Shown: piece after piece, positions 48,601 to 52,010 of the stretch
Position numbering within the stretch: the first letter of the stretch is position 1
Layout: the number at the start of each line of letters is the position of its first letter
From: Sebastes aleutianus
Taxonomy: Eukaryota; Chordata; Actinopteri; Perciformes; Sebastidae
Reading direction: 5' to 3'
Assembly (NCBI GenBank): GCA_916700875.1
Contig: CAKAKS010000013.1
Coordinates: 11,400,096-11,464,095 of the forward strand
DNA length: 64,000 nucleotides
The notes under the pieces: model-generated
The model's input: only the letters and a program-made list of their open reading frames with translations
Told to the model about the DNA's origin: nothing
Databases searched by the model: none
Translations under genes and position numbers: made by a program

Positions 48601-51600
48601 CAAGGAAGTCAGACTGCACCAAAAAGCAAAACAAGTAGCACCAGTTCCACATGAATTAACTTCTGAACAAACAACTGTTTATGTGTGAGTATAACTAACA
48701 CACTTCCTCACCAGCACACTGATAGCATCTAGGGTCACTTCAGGTGGAAAAACCTGTTTATATCTTCTGCCACGTCTTTCTTACAAACTCTCTGTCTCCA
48801 CTTACCATCACCGTCTACAAGGTTACAGGAGTCAGCTGATGGTAATGAAACCTAAAATGTAACTAGATCCAGGTGTCTATAATAGCAGTCACACATTGTT
48901 TTGCTTCCTATTAGTTTAAACCATTTTGTCACTTAGCTTGTGCTAACAATTTGTTGTACTATGTGTCTGTCTACTGCCTCTCTTCAATCAATTCGCCTCG
49001 CTGTATAAATGCATGCTGGGATAAGCTGCGGACCTCTCATGACCCTGTACAGGACTGGGGTGGAACGAATGAATGTGAAATGTTTGGCTTGTTTGGGATG
49101 CATATCCTGCACATGACCATGTACTGTAGGTAATACACTGACTATGGAGAAGTACCTCACAACCCCACTGAGAATCACCTGAACTATCCTTTTAAACTGG
49201 TAGGCATAATCATATCCAACTATGGCTACCATCTGTCATATTTCTTTAATTATATTTATAGAAAGCTCCTTAGTAAAGAGTAACAGGATAATTAATACTT
49301 TTGCATCTCTTCAACATTACTGCACCGGAGCAAAGCAATGTACTGCTGTGGACGGGGGCAGCAGCAAAATGTACTTTAGCCACCTAAAAAAATCAATACC
49401 AGTTTAAGTGTACGCTATATTTAGAATATTTTCAGTGCTTTACCTCGCTGTCAGACAGCCCTTTCCGATGGGGAACTGAAGCCATTGTATCCATCTATGC
49501 TCTCGCCAAAGCCACCAGACTCCATTGAAAAAAACTGTAATTTTACCTTGCATAACACGGGGGTTGCTGGTCTACCGCTGCCTCTATCGGTTAGTTTGTT
49601 TGTGTTAATGTGTGATGTTTGTGAATCTGAACTAACCCTTTAAAACACCAAAGTCACACAATAACACAAACAATCTAACCGATCGAGGCAGCGGTAGACC
49701 AGCAACCCCTGTGTTCTGTGAGGTAAAATTACTATTTTTTTCCAATGGAGTCTGGTTGATTTGGCGAGAGCATAGATACTAGGATAGATAGAACTGTATA
49801 GCTGTCTCATGGCAAGGTAAACTAGTGAAAATACTCTAAATATAGCGTATACTTGAACTGATATTGATTTTTTTAGGTGTCTAAAATACGTTTTGCTGCT
49901 GCCCCCGTCCACAGCAGTACATCTCTTTGCTACTGTGCTGGTACTCCTGTCTGTTTCTCTAAACTGGGAGCGTGCTGACCGTCATCTACTGTAGGTAATA
50001 CACTGACTATGGAGAAGTACCTCATACAACCCCACTGAGAAACACCAAGACTATCCCTTTAAGAGATAAGAGAAATCACAAAAGCACACATTGTCTTTGA
50101 CTGTTTAGACCTACAGTATGGGTGGCAGTATAAGTCATCTTTCTTATCATGATCTCACGATATAGTACATTTTCTTGAAACTCATTTGAAAACTCTTTAA
50201 AATAAAATAACTGGATGGGACTGTCTGTTTCTGATTAATCCACTTCCACATTAAATATGGGATGCCAAAATCGGCACATGAATTTCTATTGTCTCATGTT
50301 ATACATCGCCATATTTTTCTAACCTATTTAAATCCTCAAAATTATGGAGTCATAGGAGTACCATAAAAAAAAGTATAAATCTGTAAAAAAAAAGAAGAAA
50401 ATAAATGTAGAAATATAAAGAGGAATAAATATAACAATAAATAAGTAAATGGAAAAAGTGGTACATATATATGTACACAGAAATAAATGAACAAATGCAT
50501 GGAAAAAATAAATGGAAAATGCTTATAGTTATATTATATTTTATTTGTCTTTATGTTTCCAGATGATTTATTTATTATTTTATTTATTTCTATTTCTATT
50601 TCTTCATATTTTTATTTACTTATTTATTGCTCTTTATATTTCCACATTTATTTCTTTATTCTTTTACAGATTAATTCTTTATTATGGAACTCCTATGACT
50701 CCATACAAAATCATCCACTGTAGAAAGATATACAGTATGGACCCACAGCCATATTTTTACCAGCCTTTGTCTGGTTAGATTTCTCTGTTTTCCAGCTTTG
50801 GATGATAGTAGCACGTTATTATTCATATAACCAAAAATCATTGCAACCATACACGTCCTTGTGTGGCCTGTTCTATTTTGGGTGGATTTGCCACATTAAA
50901 AACACAACAACTGTGACTGACCTTTGAACCTTATTCATGATAGCAAAACACTCAGTAAAGCCTCGAGAGAATGCAATCACATAACCCAAACACACTCCAA
51001 GACAATAACACAAGTACAGGAATTTTCAAAAGTTAAAAAAAGGGACAAATCTGATCTGACAAAGACAAACGGGAGCAAAAATATACAAGGGGAAAGCAGA
51101 CTAAAGCCAAATATTCACTGCTCTACATAAAGTGGACTAAAAAAAGCAAAGACAACAAAAGAAAACAAGTGGTAAGGATCCGAGTTGACCTCCGATGCAA
51201 AGTCATGACCGTATAAAAAGGGACAAAACAGCCTCCAAACATGTATGAGGAAGGAAATACACCAACACACACAGATACGAACGTTAGGAATTCATCATGT
51301 ATCTGTTGCTGTAGACCTCGGTGTCAAATACACACCGACTTACACAGCTGTATACACACCAAGAAAGCACCAAACAAGGTTTATTTCTCTCATGTAGGCT
51401 GCAGCACAGAAACATTAACCACATGAGTCAGGGCCTGATGGGTCGTAAATGGTCTTAATGATTAAACTGCACCGTGTTAAAGTTAAAAGTATCAGCAAAA
51501 ACACAACAACAGGCAAATTCAATTCAACACCATTTAAATACGTGTAAAAGCAGAGACCTGCAGTGAAGAAAATTCATACAACTTGTTACTCAAGCATGAC

Positions 51601-51782
51601 CCTTGTCAGCAGTCTAAGAAGAGATGACGACAGCCTGTCTTCTAACTGATAAAATCTGTACTCTGCTCCCATGCTGAGCTTTAAATGCAGATAGCATAAA
51701 GAAGCTCTTCCTGAGGCTCAAACTCACCATCTTCAACCAGAACATCCTGATCCAGCTTCGTACTCCAGAACTCCCAGTCCAT
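6296..51782 (-). CDS. clcn5: CLC-5-type endosomal chloride/proton exchanger, 16 coding exons (whole gene span)
   Basis: CLC-3/4/5 family proteins exchange two chloride ions for one proton across endosomal membranes and support acidification; CLC-5 is linked to endocytosis in kidney-type epithelia (family knowledge). Seen here: sixteen exons joined in frame give 792 residues, close to the 746 and 816 residues of human CLC-5 forms. GSGIP is at 210-214, GKEGP at 252-256 with gating Glu254, SLEE ends at proton Glu311, an NTS glycosylation sequon is at 451-453, GLFIP at 499-503, and two CBS domains lie at about 625-700 and 730-785. Stretches such as FILLGIFGGLWGALFIR, NEAKRRE and GRLLGVGMEQLAYY favour CLC-5 over CLC-3 or CLC-4. 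Every junction is GT/AG and the phases agree. The usual CLC-5 PPxY motif is missing. Which teleost paralog this is cannot be told. Confidence 0.95.
6857..7256 (+). mobile_element. TTAA-flanked MITE, family C
   Basis: Starts TTAA|AGGGATAGTTTGGGTG and ends near GGTGTTTTAAAG. It matches the inverted pair at 49318-50058 (CTGCTGTGGACGGGGGCAGC). Non-coding. Confidence 0.6.
8143..8850. mobile_element. TTAA-flanked MITE, family D, interrupted by a chimeric insertion
   Basis: Begins TTAA|AGGGACAGTGTGTAGGATTT (TTAA at 8139-8142) and ends CAATGTTCCT|TTAA (8851-8854). Related copies are 54924-55218 and 56272-56603. Its interior is split by a different element at 8307-8790. Confidence 0.65.
8307..8790. 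mobile_element. Chimera of two hAT-like MITE families
   Basis: The left half starts TAGGGCTGCAACTAATC like 22271-22580 and 32182-32533. From about 8513 it switches to the family of 44018-44877 (CACTGTTTGTTGG through TTTTCAAAATGAGCATCCCTA). No clear target duplication is visible at the outer ends. Confidence 0.6.
10256..10520. mobile_element. Short inverted-repeat element
   Basis: An imperfect inverted repeat: CAATTTACACCAGAGCAGTG at the left against CTGCCTGGTGTGAATTTGAC at the right. No coding capacity. Confidence 0.45.
11480..12231. mobile_element. hAT-like non-autonomous element inside another repeat
   Basis: Ends are TAGGGATGTC and ACATCCCTA. Flanking 8-mers GTCACCGT (11472-11479) and GTCATGGT (12232-12239) differ at two positions. 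The host sequence reads across the insertion (GACTGTATATAAAAAGTGG before, GTGACGTCACCTGTTGG after), which I take as one older repeat split by the insertion. Confidence 0.6.
12409..12764. mobile_element. hAT-like MITE containing a minisatellite
   Basis: Ends TAGGGCTGCCCTCG and CGAGGGGACAGCCCTA are near-perfect inverted repeats. Most of the interior is the 54-bp array at 12481-12750. Confidence 0.6.
12481..12750. repeat. 54-bp minisatellite, five copies
   Basis: GAAGACTCAGTGGACTGAGA recurs at 12481, 12535, 12589, 12643 and 12697, exactly 54 bp apart and almost identical. The unit includes GATTAGTTGACTAATGGAC from the MITE itself, so the array arose by local duplication within the element. Confidence 0.9.
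13538..13566. repeat. (GT)n microsatellite at the exon 15 donor
   Basis: Uninterrupted GT run on plus, (CA)n in the transcript, beginning about 10 nt downstream of the exon 15 donor. Confidence 0.9.
13577..13793 (-). CDS. clcn5: clcn5 coding exon 15 (CBS linker and CBS2 start)
   Basis: Encodes residues 691-762 plus two bases of Gly763: NARKRQEGVVSASQVVF, TEHTPAQPADGPPPLRLRG, then LSPFTVTDHTPMDITVDIFR and KLGLRQCLVTHN. The linker aligns without gaps to the human segment holding the PPLPPY motif, but here reads PAQPAD, so the PY motif is absent. The donor AACGG|GTGAGA is followed at once by (CA)n in the transcript. Confidence 0.97.
13942..14269 (-). mobile_element. tRNA-derived SINE, full length
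   Basis: Read on the minus strand it begins GGCTGTGGCTCAGAGGGTAG (A-box) and has GGTGGTTCGATCCC (B-box), then CTTGAGCAAGACACTTAACC, and ends in a TTTACCATTTACC tail. It sits in intron 14 on the same strand as clcn5, about 18 nt past the exon 14 donor. A fragment of an inverted-end MITE (GGGGCGGGACTTCGCCTCTC) adjoins at 13910-13935. Confidence 0.75.
14287..14392 (-). CDS. clcn5: clcn5 coding exon 14 (CBS1 end)
   Basis: Encodes residues 656-690 plus one base of Asp691: ALVESTHYSGFPVVVSQESQ and RLVGFVLRRDLLISI, the second half of CBS1. The donor ATAG|GTCAGA is followed after about 18 nt by a full tRNA-derived SINE on the same strand. The acceptor is CCCAG|GCCTTG. Confidence 0.96.
14757..15233 (+). 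pseudogene. LINE reverse-transcriptase 3' fragment, left piece
   Basis: Broken plus-strand frames read EFKYL-like text, then DMRALCRIVVVKKELSQRAK, LSIYRSFYVPTFNY, and later TGKRPRGRPRTRW, the C-terminal part of a teleost non-LTR reverse transcriptase. Frameshifts and stops are present. The reading breaks at the Trp codon and continues at 19152. Confidence 0.7.
15234..15913. repeat. AT-rich tandem block inserted in the LINE
   Basis: AGAACATTTTGTAGGA recurs near 15270, 15592 and 15858, each followed by GTAATAGCAT-like text and TTATTATTATT. Units are about 270-325 bp. A (TA)n run lies at 15418-15495. The third unit is cut at about 15913 and resumes at 18944. Confidence 0.7.
15914..17420 (+). 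mobile_element. GGGCCCGAGCACC interspersed element: 65-bp stub plus full copy
   Basis: A 65-bp stub at 15914-15979 repeats the start of the full copy at 15980-17420. The start TTAGGGCCCGAGCACCGAC contains hairpin ACCGAC-AAA-GTCGGT; the end has hairpin GCTGC-TT-GCAGC before TTTAAT. Inside are about 300-bp tandem subunits marked by CAGTAGTATCTTAAGACC. It resembles a widespread teleost non-autonomous element. Hairpins at both ends suggest a Helentron-like origin, which is inference only. Confidence 0.6.
17421..18943 (+). mobile_element. GGGCCCGAGCACC element, second copy, 3' truncated and SINE-interrupted
   Basis: Starts directly after the end of the previous copy and is nearly identical to it, with small indels such as the extra CGCTAGCGCCCCCTATTGAG near 17640. 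It lacks the GCTGCTTGCAGC end; at 18943 it joins the AT-rich block. A SINE-bearing insert lies at 18586-18763. Confidence 0.65.
18586..18763 (+). mobile_element. tRNA-derived SINE insertion
   Basis: Interrupts text that is continuous at 17120-17140 of the sister copy. It contains TAGCTCAGTCGGTAGAGC (A-box) and GGTTCGAATCC (B-box), then CCTTTCCTCATGTCATTTTT and TCTCTCT. The T-arm does not pair well, so this is not a functional tRNA gene. Confidence 0.65.
18944..19151. repeat. AT-rich tandem block, right remainder
   Basis: Resumes with ATTGTTATTGTCATGATTAT as in the units at 15330 and 15645 and runs to the LINE continuation. Confidence 0.55.
19152..19300 (+). pseudogene. LINE reverse-transcriptase 3' fragment, right piece
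   Basis: Reads WRDSISGLVWERLGVPQEEL then ENVAGERDVW and LLPPATRP, the usual continuation of the PRTRW text that stops at 15233. One LINE copy was therefore split by about 3.9 kb. It ends about 55 nt from clcn5 exon 13. Confidence 0.75.
19356..19505 (-). CDS. clcn5: clcn5 coding exon 13 (CBS1 start)
   Basis: Encodes exactly 50 residues (606-655): AHIRLNGYPFLEAKEEF, DVMRPRRSDPALAVLTQEGM and TVGEVE, the linker and first half of CBS1. It is separated from exon 12 by 158 nt. A LINE fragment ends about 55 nt beyond the donor GAG|GTACGG. Confidence 0.97.
19664..19806 (-). CDS. clcn5: clcn5 coding exon 12 (last membrane helices)
   Basis: Encodes residues 558-605: [40 protein letters not shown] and GREGIYE, the end of the transmembrane core leading into the cytosolic domain. 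The acceptor tract contains a long C run (poly-G on the plus strand). Splice sites are CCAG|GGGGAG and GAG|GTGAGG. Confidence 0.97.
20530..20944. mobile_element. hAT-like MITE
   Basis: Ends TAGGGGTGTGATA and ACACAGTCCTA. Flanking ACGTAAAC and ATGTAAAT match at 6 of 8 positions. The interior is rich in GATATCATATCG-like text. Non-coding. Confidence 0.5.
21501..22034. mobile_element. TTAA-flanked MITE, family A, inverted copy
   Basis: TTAA at 21497-21500 and 22035-22038. It matches bases 50-263 and, inverted, 1461-1855. It carries extra text around 21740-21830 (TGACATCAGCTGACAGGAAG). Confidence 0.6.
22271..22580. mobile_element. hAT-like MITE (GATTAATCG family)
   Basis: Starts AGGGCTGAAACCAACGATTA and ends ACTAATCGTTGCAGCTCTA, inverted ends of the same family as 32182-32533 and 40637-40940. 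Confidence 0.65.
23228..23662 (+). mobile_element. 5'-truncated Tc1/mariner element
   Basis: Plus strand. It encodes the transposase end (NPIEHLWKELKHAIWRRHP to SKGCATKY) with the last catalytic Glu, followed by the terminal inverted repeat from GGGTACCATCATT to ACGTCTG, then TA. It matches the element at 57001-58622. The front half and other inverted repeat are missing. Confidence 0.85.
23721..24400. mobile_element. hAT-like MITE (TTAACCG family), right end lost
   Basis: Starts TAGGGATGTCC and TTAACCGTTTAACCGTTAACC like 44018-44877, with the same ACTGTTTGTTGG and CAGCTGACAACCTGC blocks, but loses the AGCATCTCTA end. Confidence 0.6.
24643..25883. mobile_element. hAT-like element with simple-sequence interior
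   Basis: Ends TACAGCTGTCAATCAATT and TTTGACGGCCCTA. The 7-mer TTGAAAC flanks both sides (24636-24642 and 25884-25890). About 25240-25560 is a degenerate GACATTTTT/CAGACTTTT array. Related copies are 59517-60225 and 52620-53016. Confidence 0.65.
26354..26540 (-). CDS. clcn5: clcn5 coding exon 11 (GLFIP motif)
   Basis: Encodes residues 496-557 plus one base of Gly558: VPSGLFIPSMAVGAIAGRLL, GVGMEQLAYY, then [20 protein letters not shown]. GLFIP at 499-503 corresponds to the third conserved CLC motif. The Tyr in GLYAMVG is a candidate central chloride-coordinating residue by analogy with bacterial CLC. Splice sites are CCCAG|GTCCCC and TTAG|GTGAGG. Confidence 0.97.
26610..27724. mobile_element. 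hAT-like MITE carrying a nested inverted-end element
   Basis: Outer ends TAGGGCTGCCCC and GAGGACAACCCTA. Inside, CCTGAGACACACCAGGAACG (from 26657) is matched inverted by GTTCCTGGTGTGTCCCAGG (to about 27474). The outer halves (CTTAGTTGATTTATCGG, GTAGTTGACTAAG) read across the inner element. Confidence 0.6.
28418..28459. repeat. (GT)n microsatellite at the exon 10 donor
   Basis: About 20 GT units on plus, giving (CA)n in the transcript, starting some 8 nt past the exon 10 donor. Confidence 0.9.
28467..28607 (-). CDS. clcn5: clcn5 coding exon 10 (glycosylated loop)
   Basis: Encodes residues 449-495: PTNTSETGVGNSLADRPAGE, then WQLALALVFKMMITVITFGM. NTS at 451-453 aligns with the reported N-glycosylation site Asn408 of human CLC-5. 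The donor AAG|GTAGGT is followed within a few bases by (CA)n in the transcript. The acceptor is ACGCAG|CCAACC. Confidence 0.96.
28814..29271. mobile_element. hAT MITE with perfect 8-bp target duplication
   Basis: Inverted ends CAGGGGTCAGCAAC and GTTGCTGAGCCCTG, flanked by TTTTACAC on both sides (28806-28813 and 29272-29279). 458 bp, non-coding. A textbook hAT signature. Confidence 0.85.
29466..30116. mobile_element. TTAA-type MITE, family B
   Basis: Matches 47578-48237 closely (GACGGGAGACTTTGACCAAT, TTCCTATTGGCTGTGCT). It ends CTACCTGCTGCAGCT|TTAA, and that TTAA is directly shared with the next element at 30121. Confidence 0.65.
30121..30301. mobile_element. TTAA-flanked MITE, family A, short copy
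   Basis: AGGTCCCATAATATG to AATATGGGACCT, 181 bp, with TTAA at 30117-30120 and 30302-30305. An internal deletion derivative of 1461-1855. Confidence 0.7.
30316..30854 (+). mobile_element. Tc1/mariner deletion derivative with TA duplication
   Basis: CACTCACAGGCCACTTTATT at the left and AATAAAGTGGCCGGTGAGTG at the right are inverted repeats with TA on each side (30314-30315, 30855-30856). 539 bp. It keeps only the transposase front: from 30463, MGKKGDLSDFERGSNMVVGA, RRAGLSISKTADLLGFSHTT, a helix-turn-helix DNA-binding domain, then a stop at 30637-30639. The catalytic domain is deleted, so it is non-autonomous. Confidence 0.85.
30985..31470. repeat. Long CTCACACTCACTGTCACA simple-repeat tract
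   Basis: About 490 bp built of CTCACA and CTCACTGTCA motifs, shifting to CTCACG near 31425-31455. It ends a few bases from the exon 9 donor. Open frames of up to 184 codons here are repeat artefacts. Confidence 0.9.
31479..31654 (-). CDS. clcn5: clcn5 coding exon 9
   Basis: Encodes residues 390-448: KSTRLGHYPVMEVLVVAALT, YTRMSGAELIAELFNDC and LLDSSQLCGYKQ. It is separated from exon 8 by an intron of only 103 nt. The donor CAG|GTCAGA lies a few bases from a roughly 490-bp TCACAC/CTGTCA repeat tract. Confidence 0.97.
31758..31992 (-). CDS. clcn5: clcn5 coding exon 8
   Basis: Encodes residues 312-389 plus one base of Arg390. It contains [20 protein letters not shown], the RSINPFGNSRLVLFYVEFH segment and FILLGIFGGLWGALFIRANI, ending WCRR. 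The PWHLxEL and ILLGIFGG details favour CLC-5. Splice sites are CCAG|GTGAGT and GAC|GTGAGT. Confidence 0.97.
32182..32533. mobile_element. hAT-like MITE with perfect 8-bp target duplication
   Basis: Ends TAGGGCTACATCTGATTATT and GATTAATCGTTGCAGCTCTA, flanked by GTTTCTAC at 32174-32181 and 32534-32541. 352 bp. Best-preserved copy of the GATTAATCG family here. Confidence 0.8.
33070..33595 (+). pseudogene. L2-like LINE 3' fragment
   Basis: Reads DYCNAVHSGLPTKLLNRLQI then IQNSAARIITRTRSSDHIT, jumps by an internal deletion to SRSLRSSSAGL, then LWNSLPPHIW and FKSLLRTHLFKLAYS with stop TAG at 33433-33435, followed by about 140 nt of 3' sequence and a TTATTATTATT tail. This is the C-terminal part of an L2/Rex-like reverse transcriptase. 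Frameshifts occur in the middle. Confidence 0.75.
34020..34100 (-). CDS. clcn5: clcn5 coding exon 7 (proton glutamate)
   Basis: Encodes residues 285-311, VLSAAAAVGVSVAFGAPIGG then VLFSLEE. The last residue, Glu311, matches human Glu268, the proton glutamate needed for exchange. A Val replaces one Ala of the usual SAAAAAG run. Splice sites are GTAG|GTGTTG and GAG|GTGAGT. Confidence 0.97.
34101..36296. other. clcn5 intron 6
   Basis: Holds the minisatellite at 35001-35645 and a hAT-like fragment at 35897-36085 (AAAGTGGGCATGTCTGTAAA) related to 24643-25883. 34105-34995 shows no recognisable feature. Confidence 0.5.
35001..35645. repeat. 38-bp minisatellite, about 17 copies
   Basis: CCATCCATCCTCTGAATGCT recurs every 38 bp from 35001 to 35645. 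Variation is confined mainly to the TAGTTTG/TAATTTG/TAGTCTG/TATTCTG part, and one copy has CTCTAAATG. Adjacent copies share variants in patches. There are no spacers, so it is not a CRISPR. Confidence 0.92.
36297..36503 (-). CDS. clcn5: clcn5 coding exon 6 (GKEGP gating glutamate)
   Basis: Encodes residues 216-284, from IKTILSGFIIRGYLGKW through GLSLGKEGPLVHVACCCANI to KYRKNEAKRRE. Glu254 in GKEGP corresponds to human Glu211, the gating glutamate. The offset of 43 also fits Glu311 and Asn451. The acceptor CTCAG|ATTAAA lies about 45 nt from a long microsatellite. The donor is GAG|GTAGGC. Confidence 0.97.
36551..36633. repeat. (GT)n microsatellite near the exon 6 acceptor
   Basis: Long GT run with GC interruptions at the end. 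It lies about 45 nt upstream of the exon 6 acceptor in transcript terms, where it reads (CA)n. Confidence 0.9.
38123..38757. mobile_element. Solo LTR of an LTR retrotransposon
   Basis: 635 bp beginning TGTTACG and ending CGTAACA, flanked by perfect 5-bp duplications GTGAT (38118-38122 and 38758-38762). Inside in plus orientation are a TATA-like GAGTATAAGAG at about 38251 and AATAAA at 38637-38642. No internal coding region adjoins. The fact that the duplications match directly across a single LTR indicates recombination between two LTRs of a former element. The superfamily (Gypsy-type likely) is inferred. Confidence 0.8.
39285..39407 (-). CDS. clcn5: clcn5 coding exon 5 (GSGIP selectivity motif)
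   Basis: Encodes residues 175-215: YIVNYLMYIVWALLFAFLAV, then FAPYACGSGIPE. GSGIP at 210-214 is the first conserved anion-path motif of CLC proteins. The acceptor CGCAG|GGTCCG follows a (GT)n tract in the transcript. The donor is GAG|GTAAGA. Confidence 0.97.
39480..40212. repeat. 29-bp minisatellite, about 25 copies
   Basis: Unit ATATGGTAACACGTCCATGT + GGTGTTTTT. Variants TTACACATCCATAT, CGTCCATGT, CGTCCCCGT and CGTCCCCAT occur in local clusters, indicating patchwise duplication. Confidence 0.92.
40369..40617 (+). pseudogene. Degenerate THAP-domain fragment
   Basis: Plus frame MAEACCVYGCKVAKGEMVSL, HVLLKDVKIREKWMQFIWKT then VPARLPENTLVI matches the THAP zinc-finger layout: paired Cys, the W of REKW, and the Pro-rich approach to the third Cys. 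After TLVI the frame shifts and an HF-type His-Phe (HFPEHCLE) continues in another frame, with the third Cys lost. THAP domains occur in P-element-like and some Kolobok transposases and in host genes, so origin is open. Confidence 0.5.
40637..40940. mobile_element. hAT-like MITE fragment (GATTAATCG family)
   Basis: TAGGCTGCAACTAACGATTA at the left and the same internal blocks as 32182-32533 (GTCAGAAAATGGTGA, ATTCAGTTTACTGTCATAGA). The right end is lost. Confidence 0.6.
41476..41663 (-). CDS. clcn5: clcn5 coding exon 4 (luminal loop)
   Basis: Encodes residues 112-174: IDIAAHWLTDMKEG, then the Cys-rich loop with FWFNHEHCCW and the family pattern ERDxCPxW, ending ITGTSE. FNHEHCCW is the CLC-5 version of this loop. 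NET in SNETTF is a possible additional glycosylation sequon. Splice sites are CCAG|GTGCTC and GAG|GTAGGG. Confidence 0.97.
41664..42775. other. clcn5 intron 3, nothing recognised
   Basis: About 1.1 kb. GAGGACAGCCCTA near 42264 resembles an isolated hAT-like end. No coding or RNA feature. Confidence 0.4.
42776..42875 (-). CDS. clcn5: clcn5 coding exon 3 (first membrane helix region)
   Basis: Encodes residues 79-111 plus the first base of Gly112: ITNKSKQSTVALLHSVSDAF followed by hydrophobic WLLMLLVGLMS, matching the start of helix B. The acceptor is AACAG|ATCACC and the donor TCAG|GTAGAG. Confidence 0.96.
42876..43362. other. clcn5 intron 2, nothing recognised
   Basis: 487 nt without repeats or coding signals that I could identify. 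Confidence 0.4.
43363..43541 (-). CDS. clcn5: clcn5 coding exon 2 (cytosolic N-terminus)
   Basis: Encodes residues 19-78: a Ser-rich stretch, then DPLPGLGTYEDFNTIDWVRE and the basic RDRHRE end, the conserved CLC-3/4/5 N-terminal signature. The acceptor is TCCCAG|GAGG after a long C/T-rich tract and the donor is GAG|GTACGA. An internal Met (residue 35, ATG at 43494-43492) could start a shorter form, because the Met used in the human short form (MDFLEEP) is replaced by Val here. Confidence 0.95.
44018..44877. mobile_element. hAT-like MITE (TTAACCG family), full copy
   Basis: Ends TAGGGATGTCAATAACTAAC and AAAATGAGCATCTCTA, flanked by TTTGAGC at 44011-44017 and 44878-44884. A block of about 60 bp (GCAGCATCGTAGCTGCTAAG) is repeated three times at 44572-44710. 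Confidence 0.7.
45330..45600 (+). mobile_element. tRNA-derived SINE, 5' truncated
   Basis: GACTTGGCCTGAGAACCGGA, B-box GGTTCAAGTCC, then GTGCCCTTGAGCAAGGCACC and a 3' end ACAATAAAAGCTGATTTACA. Typical teleost SINE layout; the A-box region is incomplete. Confidence 0.65.
45714..46152. mobile_element. MITE with TAGGGTTGGC / GCCCACCCCTA ends
   Basis: Inverted ends and GATATATACCGTTACTGTGA near the right end. No coding sequence. Confidence 0.5.
47578..48237. mobile_element. TTAA-flanked MITE, family B, full copy
   Basis: TTAA at 47574-47577 and 48238-48241, with imperfect inverted ends AGATTCAGTAGGC and CTACCCACTGCAGCT. Compared with 29466-30116 it carries an expansion of GGAGGACACC around 48088-48135. 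Confidence 0.65.
48806..48851 (-). CDS. Candidate alternative N-terminal clcn5 exon
   Basis: A 46-nt stretch with acceptor TTTTAG|GTTTCA and donor GATG|GTAAGT. In one frame it reads SADSCNLVDGDG and ends in the same phase (G|) as exon 1, so it would join exon 2 as DGDGGYDDE. DSCNLVDGD resembles EDDNLLDGD in the CLC-3 N-terminus. Inserting it after exon 1 would create a stop, so it would need a different upstream first exon, which I could not find. Confidence 0.35.
49128..50058. repeat. Inverted pair of family C MITEs (large potential hairpin)
   Basis: 49318-49642 is one copy in plus orientation (GCTGTGGACGGGGGCAGCAG) and 49643-50058 the same element inverted, tail to tail, ending ACTATCCCT|TTAA. 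49128-49193 is a further inverted end. The arms of nearly 300 bp meet with almost no spacer. Confidence 0.7.
50343..50708. repeat. Long inverted repeat, AT-rich
   Basis: ATGGAGTCATAGGAGTACCA at the left is matched inverted by TGGAACTCCTATGACTCCAT at the right; the AT-rich arms are about 110-130 bp. Confidence 0.6.
51728..51782 (-). CDS. clcn5: clcn5 coding exon 1 (start codon)
   Basis: Encodes residues 1-18, beginning MDWEFWSTKL and ending LVEDG, with the final Gly codon split (G|GA) and completed by exon 2. The ATG has a good context (GAG before, G after) and is the first in-frame ATG after an in-frame TGA about 100 nt upstream. The donor is GATG|GTGAGT. The phase fits exon 2 exactly, which is the main support. 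The short acidic, Trp-rich N-terminus does not resemble the human long form, so it may be one of several alternative starts. Confidence 0.72.
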
Positions 51783-51894
51783 CTCTGCTTTCCTGCCCCA
51801 AAACTTGAGTATCCAGTCGGTGTTAAAACTCAAACTGGAGAGCTCTTCCCTCCTCTGAACTCCTCAAGGAAGTGGACTCCAACAGAGCACTACC

Positions 51895-52010
51895 TCATTG
51901 GCCAGAAAGCTCTGGGAATGAGTCATGATTGGCTAATCTGTCTGTGAAGTAGATGGTGATTTGCTGAGCTGGTGGGAACTGTTTCTTTATAGCTCGCTCT
52001 GATTGGCCGA
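51895..52010 (-). promoter_or_regulatory. Candidate clcn5 promoter with TATA-like and CCAAT motifs
   Basis: On the minus strand a CTATAAAG sequence lies at 51991-51985, about 200 nt before the start codon. CCAAT boxes (ATTGG on plus) lie at 52002-52006, 51928-51932 and 51897-51901, and an AP-1-like TGAGTCAT at about 51920-51927. The first CCAAT box lies just 11 nt upstream of the TATA-like box, closer than usual. A TSS near 51955 would give a 5' UTR of about 175 nt. Start sites are inferred, not observed. Confidence 0.4.

Larger units (their letters stand above)
43542..51727. other. clcn5 intron 1 (8.2 kb)
   Basis: Begins next to exon 2 with a GGGAGGGA-rich run (43545-43612), C/T-rich in the transcript. 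Holds the elements at 44018-44877, 45330-45600, 45714-46152, 47578-48237, 49128-50058 and 50343-50708, and the candidate exon at 48806-48851. 46155-47570 and 50710-51720 show no recognisable feature. Confidence 0.5.

Noticed and set aside
6296..51782. CLC-4 or CLC-3 as the identity of the gene
   Set aside because: The N-terminal DFNTIDWVREKS, the FWFNHEHCCW loop, GGLWGALFIRANI and GRLLGVGMEQLAYY fit CLC-5 better, although the missing PY motif and SNETTF loop are CLC-4-like; phylogeny would settle it.
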